A DNA stretch of 64,000 bases from Diadophis punctatus similis (Eukaryota; Chordata; Lepidosauria; Squamata; Dipsadidae): positions 138,691,126-138,755,125 of the forward strand of contig JALIGW010000003.1 of assembly GCA_023053685.1 (NCBI GenBank), read 5' to 3'. The notes under the pieces are model-generated. The model saw nothing but the letters and a program-made list of their open reading frames with translations. It was not told where the DNA came from and searched no databases. Made by a program: the position numbers and the translations under genes. Positions 21,151 through 32,232 of the stretch are shown here, in pieces; within the stretch, counting starts at the first letter, position 1, and each line of letters starts with the position of its first letter.

Positions 21151-21243
21151 GAATATTTGTAGCTCAGGGTTGAAATGAGGGATCCTTGGTGCTCCCTGGG
21201 CTTGATTGTTTTCTTGCAGACATTTCATTACCCAAACTAGGTA
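21151..21243 (-). mobile_element. Fragment of a second hairpin tail family
   Basis: gaatatttgtagctcagg, ggtgctc(c/t)ctg(g/a)gcttg, ttgttttcttgcag and catttcattacccaaactag match the left arm of the hairpin element at 31750-31946. It directly adjoins the Penelope-like tail starting at 21244. The strand is given by analogy with that neighbour. Confidence 0.55.
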
Positions 21244-21866
21244 AATGTCTACAGTGATTCTCAGTTGTCCAGATTATGGTTGTCTCAAAGGTGCTTTTTC
21301 AAAAGGCAACCGGACTATGTTTTTTGAGGAAAAAGAAGACATTTCACTTCTCATTAAAGAAGCTTCACCAGTTCTGGCTGGAAGGCGGTGGTGGTGGGGG
21401 TGGGTGGGGAGGGGGATGGAAGACTTAGTTCTGGCAGGATGTTGGGGTGTGTGTGGAAGGACTATATTTCTCTGCAGTCATCTGTTTGTTAACACTCTCT
21501 CTGAGAGCCATTGAGGCCACTTGGGGGTTTATCTGTACCCTCAAGTTCACCTGAATATGAGTGCAAATGGGTATGGAATTTTCTTGGAACTGCTGAAAGA
21601 ACTGCAATGTAGACAGGAGATAGGTGGCATCATATTCCTCCCCTTCTGATGAGGGAGAGCTGTTCAATTCTAACACAGATGGCCTTTTCTACCCCTCTTT
21701 CACACCTATGGTCCTCTCTATCCAGAATGTGGACTTTGCTATTTTCAAAAGAGTGACATTTGTCTTTCAAATGAAGATGGTCCACTGAATCTTGTCCTAA
21801 TGAGTTTGTTCTCCCATGTTGTGCCATGTGCTTGTGAAGTGATTGTTTTGTTTCTGCAATGTACAC
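21244..21866 (-). pseudogene. Penelope-like element: broken endonuclease end and 3' tail
   Basis: Minus-strand frames 21866-21630 and 21676-21425 overlap in different phases, so at least one frameshift separates them. The first reads 'MYIAETKQSLHKHMAQHGRT' then 'HLHLKDKCHSFENSKVHILD' and 'RCERGVEKAICVRIEQLSL'. This is the layout of the GIY-YIG-like endonuclease region of Penelope-like elements (YIGET..SL..R..QH, then H.FE...VHILDRE..., ERGV.EAI.V..E.PSLN); the conserved Gly of YIG reads Ala here. The tail at 21244-21370 matches the copies at 1730, 5816 and 42274. The reverse transcriptase part is absent. Confidence 0.7.
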
Positions 21867-22035
21867 ATCTGCACAACCACTTCACAAACACATGGCACAA
21901 CATAGGAGAACAAACCCATCAGAGGACCAATAGTTTGAAAGAGGGTAGAAAAGTTAAAAAGAGGGTAAAAGAGGACATCTATGTTAGAATTGAACAGCCC
22001 TCCACAACTTCTCGTTTAATATCCAGAAAATAATA
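21867..22035 (+). pseudogene. Inverted second piece of the Penelope-like endonuclease
   Basis: The plus strand repeats, in opposite orientation, the sequence just left of it: cacttcacaaacacatggca, caacataggagaacaaac and then a diverged aaagaggacatctatgttagaattgaacagcc piece (reads 'KEDIYVRIEQPS'). The two copies meet head-to-head near 21862-21872. It is partly deleted between the two blocks. Confidence 0.65.
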
Positions 22036-22655
22036 CAGAAGAATTTGCAGGTGGGCTGTATGGTGACTGTATAGAAAAAAGGAAAAGTGTGGGAGAATAA
22101 TCTTAAATACATTACTGTCCCCTAATACACTCACCTCAGTTCTGTTCATGAATCATTCTTTCCACTTTATTTTATTTCACATTTCACATTATTAGATTTG
22201 AGTTCTGAAAGAATTAGGTTTAGCAGGAAAAATAGCTATGCCTGTGTCTCACCTACTCCATTTTTACTGCAGTACTGTGATTGACAGATGTTCTTCCTAC
22301 TGACTAGTGACATGCTCAGGGAGGACAGCAAATCCAGTGGATTCAATCAATTGCTTTGTCTATCATATGCTGTACACATACAATCAGGATAACATCATTT
22401 GGGCAGGACCATTCATGACTCCCTAAACACCATTTTTATAGCCACAGGAACCCTCCCTGTCCATGTCTCCAAATTTCAGCAATATTATTATTGAAAGCTG
22501 ATGGCATGATTTCCCACTGTTTTGAAAAGGGAAAGAAAGTGATGTCCAAGTCCTAAAACAAGCTAATATTTTTTTAAAAGTACAAATTTTCCCAACCCCC
22601 CAAACCAATATAGAAAATCCTACTTGTGACATAGTCCGACCAATTGTGTGTCAAC
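22036..22655. other. Non-coding stretch, nothing recognised
   Basis: No family or coding motif was recognised. Confidence 0.4.
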
Positions 22656-23009
22656 TAGGGTTGGGTTCACGGCATCACGGATCCGGTTCGGTTGGTGCCG
22701 GTCCGTGGGTGCCGCCATCTTTTTTTGGGAATTTTTGGTGAATTTTTCCGTGTTTGGATGGCTTCTCCTCTTCCGTGGCTTGAGAAAGAGCCCTCCCGCC
22801 CACCCCCGGGTTAATACTCACCTTTATTTCTTCGCCTGAAGCACAGCTGTTCAGCTCCTCAGCTGTGTTTCGGGCTGAATCCTGCTACTGAGCATGCGTG
22901 GAAGTGAAATTGCACAGGGGGAACGTGCGGGCGCGAGAGAGGAGCAAGAGCGCATGCACGAAACATCACGATGCGAACCGGTGGCAAAGGTAAGTGGAAC
23001 CCACCCCTG
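22656..23009. mobile_element. GC-rich hAT-type MITE
   Basis: The perfect 8-bp duplication gtgtcaac lies at 22648-22655 and 23010-23017. The ends are tagggttgggttcacgg and gtggaacccacccctg. Near the left it has ggatccggttcggttgg and near the right gatgcgaaccggtgg, the same 'ggttcgg/ccgaacc' theme as its relatives. Confidence 0.85.
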
Positions 23010-23187
23010 GTGTCAACTCTCTAACTACTACAGCTCTTTAATCTACCTATAGTATAATATCATCCTAATGTTCTTCAGGGGAAAGATTAAGATAATTCAT
23101 TTGGAAGCCTCCAATATATCCTGTGTGGTTAATATTTAGGAAAGCATACCATGTGCATAGAACCAAGCCCATAAAGAGTATCTAGAG

Positions 23188-23382
23188 CAGGGGCCCCCAA
23201 CCCCCAACCCCCGGTCCATGGACCAGCACTGGTCCGCGGCATGTCAGCAACCGGGCCACAAAAACAAATGAAGCCCCATCTGCGGGATGCAGGAAACACA
23301 CAAAATCACACCCCCTCTGGTTCGTGGAAAAACCTTCCTCCACGGAACCAGTCCCTGGTGCCCAAAAAGTTGGGGGCCGCTG
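23188..23382. mobile_element. hAT MITE (CAGGGGCCCCCAACC family)
   Basis: The ends are caggggcccccaac and gttgggggccgctg. The 8-bp flanks atctagag (23180-23187) and atttagag (23383-23390) differ at one base. The interior has the family phrases ccggtccatggaccagcact and ggttcgtggaaaaaccttcc. Confidence 0.85.
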
Positions 23383-23390
23383 ATTTAGAG

Positions 23391-24567
23391 ACATATACTT
23401 AGGTTCAAAAAGTCAGTATGGTTCATTGAAGAAGTTACATAATACAAGACATAGCCTGTATTCCTCTACTCCTCATAATAGGAGAAGAAGAAAGAGTGAA
23501 GTATTCTTTTTGTAGGAATTAGGCTAAGGAGGAAAGACCCAAGAGCTTTCCAACCAGAGAAAAGCAGAGAAGAGGGAGAGAGGAAGAGGAGGGTTCTTCT
23601 TGCTTGCTGCCTGTAATGGCTAGTTGGGGGGAAAATGAGTTAAGGATTCTGGAGCAGCTTCTGGAGCAAATTAATGTCCTGTTTTAAAGCAATGCCCTAA
23701 TTCTACTTCTTTATTACATATTCTCTTCATGTGTTTTGCATTAAAAAATTATGGCTCACCATATGTCCTACTCTACAGAATGCACTCCCCTATATATGAA
23801 TGGCTGTCAGAGTCTTCACCTTAATGGCATCTGTTACTGGAAAATCCATCAAATCTGCGTCACATTAAAAATAATTATTTACTAGACAACCCGTGACTCT
23901 TTGGGTCATCATTTCAGAGATATTTCCTCACCTAAACAGAGAAACAGAATCACCACAGGCAGATTGCCATTTGTTTGGGTTTTAAAATTAAAGAAGAAAA
24001 CATAATTTTAATAGAAAAAAGAAAAAAGAAAGTTGCATAGCAAGATCAATATAAGTACCTTCCATTTAAGGACACTTTTGATGACAAGATTTGTGGTTGC
24101 TCTGTCATTCTTTAAGAATGTTCTTAATTTTTCACTTTTTCCCCCTCAGTTTAAAACCAACATACAGCTGACATGCTGGAATGTGGGTTTCTCCAGATAA
24201 ATCAGCTTGTTCTCCCTGATTGGCGCTTTATGTATGGTATGAGCAAACCATGATCATATTGGAAACAGTATCTACTAAAGACAAAAATCTTCATATTCTG
24301 ATAAACTGACTGTAATTCTTGGAATCATGACAATGTCCAGACACAGCATAGAGCAACATCACCTTTGCAACTATAGTTAGAAGGAATTTTCTCTCATACT
24401 GCATTACCACTTTTTAAAAAGTAAAAAATATAAGGTCATGAAGTTGCATTAGTTACCGCAGAATGAATAATCTGATCCTATGGAATCAGATATACGAGGT
24501 AAAACAAGCACACAATATTCTGCCTAATTTTTTTTAATGAAATGAGCCAATTTGTCCCTGCCATTAT
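23391..24567. other. AT-rich non-coding stretch, nothing recognised
   Basis: No repeat family or coding motif was recognised over about 1.2 kb. Confidence 0.4.
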
Positions 24568-24679
24568 TCTTAGACAAAGAATAATGTTGCAGGATCCAAT
24601 ATGAGTTGGTCAATGGGACCAGAGGTTTATTCTCACAAGCTTTCAGACTCATGCTGGAGCCCATCCTCAAGGGAACTTG
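24568..24679 (-). repeat. Possible tail-type repeat next to a LINE fragment
   Basis: Contains gaggatgggctccagcatga in complement, followed by cttgtgagaataaacctc and ggtcccattgaccaactc. A ~40-bp part of it (the ttgaccaactcatattggat region) recurs in inverted orientation at about 25258-25302, on the other side of the LINE fragment. I do not recognise the family; the layout is reminiscent of Penelope-like tails. Confidence 0.4.
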
Positions 24680-25257
24680 TATTTGTATTTGTTTATTTGT
24701 CAAGCATATATGATTATAAGCAAAGTATAAACAGTAAAACATGATTGAATATACGTATATGTAATAGTACAAGCATGAATAAGAGTAAAAGAGGTATGAA
24801 TATATGGGTACATTAGGACAGGAACGGTAGGCACGATTGTGCGCTTATGCACGCCCCTTACTGACTTCTTAGGAATGGGGTGAGGTCGATGGTAGATAAT
24901 CTGAGGTTGAAGTTTTTGGGGTTTGGGGAAGAAACTACTGAGTCAGGTAAAGTGTTCCAGGCATTGACCACTCTGTTGTTGAAGTCGAATTTTTTGCAAT
25001 CAAGTCTGGAGCGGTTTACATTAAGTTTGTATCTATTGTGAGCTCGTGTATTATTGTGGTTGAAGCTGAAGTAGTTGTTAACAGGTAGGACATTGTGGCA
25101 GATAATTTTGTGAGCTACACTTAGGTCAGATCGAAGGCGGCGTAGTTCTACATTTTGAAGTCCCAAAATTTCAAGTCTGGTTTCATAAGGTATTCTGTTG
25201 TGAACAGAGGAATGTAATACTCTTCTTGTGAAGTATCTCTGGACATTCTCCAGAATG
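24680..25257 (-). pseudogene. LINE fragment, reverse transcriptase C-terminus (subfamily 1)
   Basis: The minus frame 25307-24858 encodes 'ENVQRYFTRRVLHSSVHNRI' then 'YETRLEILGLQNVELRRLRS', 'DLSVAHKIICHN' and 'NRVVNAWNTLPDSVVSSPNP'. This is the end of a CR1/L2-group reverse transcriptase (ERVQ..FT..., Y..RL..L.L..L..RR...DL, then WN.LP..VV). The first ~17 codons of that frame belong to the flanking repeat. The 3' part is T-rich on plus (ttgtttatttgtcaagcata at about 24690). The copy at 27008-27372 is the same family. Confidence 0.7.
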
Positions 25258-25452
25258 TATGCCAGTGACCAACTCAGATTGGATTCTGCAACATTATCCT
25301 GGGACACATATATTTGCCTTCATTCACGAAAGAATAATATCTCCATTTATAGAGTTCTAATATTTGAATGTTATGGAGCACTGATAAATATTTATTCATT
25401 TATGGTATACTGAAACCAGAAACTCAGGAGGCCCTCAATAATTAGTAATAAT

Positions 25453-25827
25453 AACTAGACACAAGAACAGTTTTTTCCTGAACACTATCACTCTGCTAAA
25501 CAAATAATTCCCTCACCACTGTCAAACTATTCACTAAGACTGCATTACTATTACTATTCGTCTTCTCATCATTCCTATCACCCATCTCTTCCCACTTATG
25601 ACTGTATGACTGTAACTTGTTCCTTGTATCCTTACGGTTTATATTAATATTGATTGTTTCCTGACTGCTTATTTGTAACCTATGACAATCATTAAGTGTT
25701 GTACCTCATGATTCTTGACAAATATATCTTTTCTTTTATGTACACTGAGAGCATATGCACCAAAGACAAATTCCTTGTGTGTCCAATCACACTTGGCCAA
25801 TAAAGAATTCTATTCCATTCTATTCTA
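25453..25827 (+). mobile_element. LINE 3' untranslated region with ATTCT tail
   Basis: It is the reverse complement of the 3' part of 11575-12480: actagacacaagaacag at the start, then gtacactgagagcatatgca, caaattccttgtgtgtcc and acacttggccaataaagaat (AATAAA near 25799), ending tctattccattctattcta. The coding part is missing. Confidence 0.75.
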
Positions 25828-27007
25828 ATTATGTGTCATTGATGTTCTAAGAAAGAACATTAAGATGGAATTTAATTTATAATCAACTCATTTTGCTTCA
25901 AGGAAAACAGACTTGGCAATTGTTTTTAAATACTTTTTACATATGAAAATCTACAAAGTCATATGTAGCATGACTAAATAATAGTAGGCCTTTTTCATGA
26001 ACCTTGTTTCCACCTATCATTTGAATGGAAAAATCAATAGCTAGAATGCACTTCAAATTCCAAACAACTCTTTTCAATTTTCTAACTTAACTTATAAACA
26101 AATAGCGTATGTGATAATATATAAACATTTGTACACAAATAGCAGATGTGATCATATAAAAAATATTTAAGCCTGTATGTGAAAATGTCCGTTCAACATA
26201 CCCAACACAGGAACAGGACATGGCTCAATTGTCATGTTTTCTGACTTGGCAGTAGCTGTGAGAGAATGAGTCTGTTCAATATAAATTTTTCTCCATGGGA
26301 ATCATTTATGAGCTTATTCCCATGAGCAAAAATGGTAACATCAGAAGCCGAGCAAAGAATTTGTCTTGACAGTCTTAATGTAGCTCAGGGAACTTTATAT
26401 GCTTGATGAGATTTGGAACTGCGAATGAAGATGAAATGACTGAAATTATCATTACCAAAGTTACTTGGTGAAAAGGAGTCTCAGCGTGAACAAATGAAGA
26501 GAAAAGGGAAAAGAGTCAAGGAGGAAATGTTGGGACAGACCAGAGGTTGTGTTTTACAACTATCATCCGGCAAACAAGTAGAAAGAGCTAGAGTGGCACT
26601 TTGAGACTGTAATAGAGAATAACCAGTAGACAAGCTTCCAAATTGTCTGTAACATTGGAAAAACAGATCATTTAATCTACCAAAATGCATTCCTGTTTTC
26701 AAAAGCCATTATTACCTATTTTTATCAAATTCTTGATCACTTATTTTGTTTTTCATTCACCTGCCTACACTTTTTTCTCTCTGCAAAAATAATTATATAT
26801 AAAATCACAAGAAGAATGTATGATATGAACAGATGTAGTATTGAATATTATTATTCCAAAGATAATGACATGCAGAAGTTCATAAAACTGTCCTGTTTGG
26901 CTGTAATCAACACACAGGCTCAATAGGAAACAGGACAAAAAATAGGTTATCAGAAAGAAAGAGAGATGCTACCAATGCTGCTTTATATTCTGTTTGTCTA
27001 TGTATGC
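25828..27007. other. AT-rich non-coding stretch, nothing recognised
   Basis: No repeat family or coding motif was recognised. The 73-codon minus frame at 26481-26702 has no conserved features. Confidence 0.4.
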
Positions 27008-27372
27008 TTTATTTATTTTATTTTATTTATTTTGTCAAGTATGTGTTAGTAATATACATAGATGTAACATTGTTTATGTACATAAGATTGGTACTAATAA
27101 GAGGGAACATTAGGACAGGGACATTAGGCACGCTGGTGCACTTATGCACGCCCCTTACTGACCTCTTAGGAATCGGGTGAGGTCAACAATGGACAGTCTA
27201 AGGGTAAAGTTTTGGGGGTTTGGTGACGAAACCACAGAGTCAGGTAGTGAGTTCCAGGCATTAAACACTCTGTTGCTAAAGTCGTATTTTCTACAGTCAA
27301 GTTTGGAGCGGTTCACTTTGAGTTTGTATCTGTTATGTGCTCGTGTATTGTTGTGGTTGAAGCTAAAGTAGG
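27008..27372 (-). pseudogene. LINE fragment, reverse transcriptase C-terminus (subfamily 1)
   Basis: The minus frame 27385-27155 includes 'YFSFNHNNTRAHNRYKLKVN' and 'NRVFNAWNSLPDSVVSSPNP', close to the 24.7-25.3 kb copy. The 3' end is the tttatttattttattttat run at 27008-27033 on plus. It is 5'-truncated about 75 codons from the stop. Confidence 0.72.
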
Positions 27373-29140
27373 TTTTTTTATGCATGGAAAAAGTTTGGGT
27401 AGCTTATCTGTAATTGCAACAGATGTTCTTATTTATTCTAAGTGAGACGTTCCTTGGACATACTTTCAACCACATGGGGCTGCAAACCCTTAAGCTACTC
27501 CTATGTGGTTGCAAGAACACAAAAACATTATCACAGGGTTTTCTGCCCAAAGCGACAGATCTGTAGCAGAATTCCTCCAAGAGATAAAATAAGATCAAAG
27601 TTCTATTTCATTTCAAGAATCATTCTGGAATGAAAAAATGAAATAAGTGTGAGATGAATCACAAATCAATTGCCAAGTTAGTTCAAAATGTCAAAGAAAC
27701 ACAAATAGCACAAGCCACGGTTATAAGGTAACATGAATTTGGAATGCTGATAGTCGGAACCAGGAAAAATAAAATGAGGACAGACAGAAAAATAGATAAA
27801 AGAAAATAAGATTAAAGGATTGGGTTGCTCTTTCATTCTTACAGATTCGTGATCTGTGCTTTTTGAGGGGGGGGTGTCCTTCATAAGCTCTTTCTCCTCT
27901 TTCTGTTTCTACAATCTTCTCTTTAGTCAGAGAATCTTCTCTATTTAAAGCTAGAAGTTTTCTGCTTAGGAGTCAAAATCTCAGCCAAATTTCCTAAACA
28001 GCCTGTTCCAGTTCTGGATCTGGTTCATCGGAGGATAATTAATTCATCACATGTCCAGGCTGGGTCCATTTCCTGTGCCTTTTGACAGCTTTCTAGCAAC
28101 AGAAGCTGCTGATCTGCCGTGCTACAGTGCTGCATTCAGTGCCACAGCTGCAGATAGCCTGAGAATGACCATCTTATCTTCCAGCCCAGCAGGGACACAA
28201 GGCACCAAGAAGACCCCTTCTGGCTTTATGATGCTTCTTATTTCAGTTGTTTGTGTCAGCGACTTATTTCGCATGAATAAAAATGACCCACTTCTTTGTG
28301 TGTATTGCTGCCTTGATTGCCTTCTATGAAACCATCAGCAGAATCTCTAGATTCCTGGCTGTCACATTTCATTTTGTTGCTAAATCCCAAGCTCCAGAGG
28401 TCTGTGATGTCAATTATGTACAGTTAAAATATTTGCATGAGTAATTGTATTTGTCCTTTAAAAAAAAAACTTGCGTTTTGTCACCAGAATACAATCATGT
28501 TCATCATCATCATCCCCATCGGTGCATTAATAATGGATGCACAATCTTCTCTTAAAAGAGGGTGCAAACAATGTCTGCCATAGCAATTCACAGCCCGCAC
28601 TTTTTTATTGTCCAATTTAATTGATTTATGCTTTCATGATGAAGTACTTTACCAAGCATTCTTAAAGTAAATGGGTCTCCCTAGATTACTTAGGTTGTGG
28701 GTTGCATGAGAGCAGAAGATGTTGAAGATATTGGTAGGTAAACGTAAAGGAATGAAGTAGGAAACCATGGGAGTCCTGGGCCAATTCCTTGTGCTAAAGC
28801 AGTGTGCAGAGATCCAAGATAGGGGGGAAAAATAGGTGTCAGGTTAAGATAAATAAAATCCATCAGTATCTGAACAAAAAAAAACCAACTAGAGCATTTT
28901 AGATGAGACTATAAAATACTCTTGACTTTCGAGCTGTTCTCCAAATGGGAGGAAACAATAGTAGATACAACTTGATCCGTGAAAAGAAATCTCGGGGAAC
29001 TTCTGGTTGCTTTACATTGGGACTATTTCTTTTTCAGCCAAAGCTCTGGATTGACCTGATACATCTGTGGCACATTATACTGATACAGCATGGTCCAGAA
29101 TGCAGCAGCCTGAGCAATAGGATCCCCTGAACACATCTGC
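27373..29140. other. Non-coding stretch, nothing recognised
   Basis: No repeat family was recognised. The frame at 28051-28329 (92 codons) starts in ordinary context and has no domain I recognise. Confidence 0.4.
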
Positions 29141-29540
29141 TTTATGAATTGTTCTAGTTACCAATTTGCTTCTGGATGCAATTTAAGGTGCTGGTTGTTA
29201 CCTATAAAGCCTATCAATACTTTCTTCAGATAACTTGGTCTATAAAACCCAACATGGCACAGGGCCTTGGGGAAATACCTTTGCCTGGCCAGTTCAATCT
29301 TGCAGGGTTGGCACAATCTGGATTCCTTTCATTAAACAGTGTCATGTCTGAAGCATGCATTCTCTTAAAGCAGTGCCTAACCTATAGAATGAATTGTCCC
29401 ACAAGCTCCAGATGGTCTCCATTCTGCTGTTACAATTTTTGATTGTAGTGAGCCTCCCAGAATCATTGAGACCTGGGCAACATACAACTTTAATACATTA
29501 TTGTTGTTGTTGTTGTTGTTGCTGTTGTTGCTGTCGTCAT
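29141..29540 (+). pseudogene. Old L3/CR1-group LINE 3' end with (TTG)n tail
   Basis: Decayed counterparts of the 52-kb LINE are readable: a 'QNAAA'-like piece at about 29096-29110, 'MQFKVLVVTYKAYQYF' at 29176-29223 (compare 'VQFKVLITIFKALHGL'), and a decayed 3' end agcctcccagaatcattgag then gggcaacatacaactttaat. A TTG/CTG trinucleotide run (29502-29536) follows in the position of the tail. It is heavily mutated. Confidence 0.55.
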
Positions 29541-29639
29541 CTCTTTTATTCATTAAACATGAAACTCATTCAACTGAACATTTAAAAATGTATCACAAAT
29601 ATCATTGACTGGCACTGATGGTTGATACAGGTTGCTGCC

Positions 29640-30010
29640 AGCATCCTAGGTATTAATCAAGTATCTTCCTAAAATAATAATAATAATAATGATAATGATG
29701 ATAATGATCATCATCATCATCACCATCATCATCACAGTCAGACAGATTGGATTTGGCATTTTTATCCACCAATTGAGTCCTTCCCAAGGAGCTGGGATAG
29801 ACAGATGCTGTTGCTTGATGATGTTAGAGGTACTATTGCAGGATGTAAGCTGTTCAAGTAAAGCTGCCTTCTGTAATTGACTGATGGTGAATTTGTCAAT
29901 GCCGATGGTGTTCAAGTGATGCTCCAGTTGTTTTGGGATGGCATCCAAGGCACCTATTACTATTATTATTGTTAAACCAACAGGTTTAGAATTGGGAAGA
30001 CCCAAACTCA
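29640..30010 (-). pseudogene. R4-like LINE remnant (C-terminal end), with ATG/ATT microsatellite
   Basis: The minus frame 30011-29646 contains 'IIVIGALDAIPKQLEHHLNT', then 'IGIDKFTISQLQKAALL'. This resembles the 'VVVGALGTIPK.LE..L..IG......LQK.ALLGTAHILRKVL' ending known from R4/Dong-type LINEs in lizards. Downstream a run of ATC/ATG and ATT triplets (29672-29735) forms the 3' side. The assignment rests on one motif. Confidence 0.45.
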
Positions 30011-30239
30011 AATCATCATCAAGTCTGAAAGTTTATTGGGTGACTTTAGATCAGTGACACAGTGTCCCAGTCCAACACACTTTACAGGGCTATTGCTGTG
30101 AAAAAATTAAAAGAGGAAATATAACCTCCAAAGGAAAAGAAAGAAAATGCCAGTTAAGACAGCACTGAAGAAATGATACTTACAACCTTGAAGTTTCAGC
30201 TGACACAGAACTCCACTGTACCAAGACTGCAATCTGGGC

Positions 30240-30345
30240 ACTAGGCAACCAACTTGTGTTTATGATGGCTGCAGCATCCTGCAGTCACATGCTCACTTTT
30301 TGCAACCTTCCCTGACAGTTCCCACAAGAATGTCAATGGTGAAGC
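30240..30345. mobile_element. Possible fragment of the Tigger-like family
   Basis: ttgtgtttatgatggctgca, gcatcctgcagtcacatg and tttttgcaaccttccctgac followed by caatggtgaagc resemble 40390-40475 in the complete element at 40234 (tatatttatgatggttgcag, gcgaccttctgacaagc, caatggggaagcc). No ends are present. Confidence 0.5.
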
Positions 30346-30567
30346 TGACAGAGAAAGTCACAAGTCACTCCCTTAAGTTGCTCCTGCTATTTTTTCCTCC
30401 AAGAGGTCTCAGGACAGGGATCTTATATTCTGTGATACCCATCGCCTGCACTCTACCCCCATCCCCACTCCAACAACCTGCCGTATTACCCAGCTGCAGC
30501 ATCCCAACCTGCCCGCAGATTCTGCCGACCTGACCTCACTCTATACTGCCTTCCTGTGGCACCCACC

Positions 30568-30753
30568 CAGAGGTGGGCTTCACATAATTTAACAACCGAT
30601 TCACCCAGAATCAAAAATGCGTGTGCGTGCCTTACGCACATGCATGCTACATCAAAAACACGGCAATTGTATAAGATGGGATAGTGCCGGGGTGGGCTGG
30701 CCGTAACTACCATTTCGCCCGAACCGGTCCGAACTGGCTGAATTCCACCTCTG
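30568..30753. mobile_element. hAT-type MITE (CAGAGGTGGG family)
   Basis: The perfect 8-bp duplication cacccacc lies at 30560-30567 and 30754-30761. Ends are cagaggtgggcttcac and gaattccacctctg. The inside has tttcgcccgaaccggtcc and gaactggctg near the right end, as in its relatives. Confidence 0.85.
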
Positions 30754-31226
30754 CACCCACCTGCCTGAATCACCCATGCACCTTCCCACACCCCTTTCCT
30801 GGGACTCCTGCCTCTTCCAACTTCCTCTTCCAACCTATGCAATCCTGGGGTTACAACTGGGACAAGCATTTCCATTGCTAAGCAATGCAGTCACATGCTT
30901 AGTAACTCCAGGACTACATTAGCAAGGGGAACAAAGAAGAAATCTGAAGGGTACTGTTCAACTTGTACCACATATCTACCTACATGAAGTCAGTGAAAGT
31001 TTCTCTGTACTTTGCAGCACATGTCCTTCATTGCAGTCACATGCATCAGGCCAGCTGATTGCTCTAGTGTCTAATCAATCACACATCAATGGAGTCTCAT
31101 CTATCCCAGTCACAGGACAAACAATATCACAGGCAAAATTAGCCAGGGCACTAGTTACATTTCATGAATGTCTAAAAAGGCTATACTGGGGGATGATAAA
31201 TGACAAATGCAGGACATGGTTGTCAT

Positions 31227-31540
31227 CAGGGGTCAGTTCTAACTTACCTCGTTGCTGGTTCACTTCCTCCCACGCCACGTGGGCAGTGCCAAAAAAGCCG
31301 GAAAAAAAGAAAAGCTGAAAACAAGATGGCGACCGCATGCACAGTGCCCAAAACTCGGCTTCTGCGCATGCTCAGAAGGGGGAAATTTTTAAAAAAAAAT
31401 TCAAAAAAATTTCAAAAAAAAGATGGTGGTGCCCACGGACCGGCACCAACCGAACCAGGTTGGTGACATCATGGTGACATCACCAGCGGGTCGCTACTGG
31501 TTCAGGTGAACCGGTCCGAACCGGGAGGAACCCACCCCTT
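31227..31540. mobile_element. GC-rich hAT-type MITE
   Basis: The left end is caggggtcagttctaactta and the right end gaggaacccacccctt. The flanks gttgtcat and gttgtggt match at 6 of 8 positions. The inside is closely similar to 17566-17882 (cttcctcccacg.c.cgtggg, gcgcatgctcagaag, gtgacatcaccagcgggtcg). Frames of 88-95 codons here are not genes. Confidence 0.78.
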
Positions 31541-31749
31541 GTTGTGGTTTAATGTAATCTCGGCTGTGGCTGAACTGGGGAAGAAAAGAGAGAACTGTGT
31601 CTTGTTTGCCTAACATGCCCTCACTGCAAATTAGAAATCTTTCCCAATTAAAACATTAACAAATTTGTTAGCAAATTTTAAACAATGGCAATTAAGAGGG
31701 TTCAGCTAGCAAACAATTAACTTGATCTGAACTGGAATCTTCAGTTAAA

Positions 31750-31946
31750 TAAAGAATATTTGTAGCTCAGGACTGATGTGAGGGGTCCCTGGTGCTCTCT
31801 GAGCTTGGTTGTTTTCTTGCAGGCATTTCATTACCCAAACTAGCTAACACTGTTGTGCTTCAAGCACTGATGATGTTACCTAGTTTGGGTAATGAAATGT
31901 CTGCAAGAAAACAACCAAGCTCAGAGAGCACCAAGGACTCCTCATG
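31750..31946. mobile_element. Hairpin tail element, second family, 9-bp duplication
   Basis: The direct repeat ttcagttaa is at about 31740-31748 and 31947-31955. The insert is an inverted pair: left arm ggtgctctctgagcttggtt, gttttcttgcaggcatttca and ttacccaaactag; right arm the complement, with ~65-bp arms and a ~25-bp loop. Part of it also occurs beside the Penelope-like pseudogene at 21151. Hairpin form and variable duplication resemble the Penelope-like tails, but the protein link is missing. Confidence 0.6.
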
Positions 31947-32071
31947 TTCAGTTAAGTTTGTGTTTTCTTCTTCATTTTACCTCCAGGTTCCTCTTGAGCT
32001 TGGTGGGGCGGGGGTGGTGGACATGACATCTGGAAATGGGACCCGATCATCATATGGAGCAGGTAACAGGT

Positions 32072-32232
32072 AACAGTAACAGAGTTGGAAGGGACCTTGG
32101 AGGTCATCTAGTCCAACCCCCTGCTCACACAGGAGACCTGTACTAGGGATTCGAACTGCCGAACTGCCAACCTTTCTGATCGACAAGCTCAGTGTCTTAG
32201 CCACTGAGTCACTTAGCCACTGAGCCACCTAG
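32072..32232 (-). mobile_element. tRNA-derived SINE with CR1-type 3' end
   Basis: On the minus strand the head reads tgactcagtggctaagacac (A box) and agttcgaatccct (B box). It continues into gagcagggggttggactaga tgacctccaaggtcccttcc, the well-known end of CR1 LINEs, and finishes with ctctgttactgttac. The right edge has a duplicated cttagccactgag. Transfer by CR1 machinery is inferred from the shared 3' end. Confidence 0.75.

Noticed and set aside
28051..28329. Host exon (92-codon frame)
   Set aside because: No recognisable domain or splice-site pattern that would support it; kept as unannotated.
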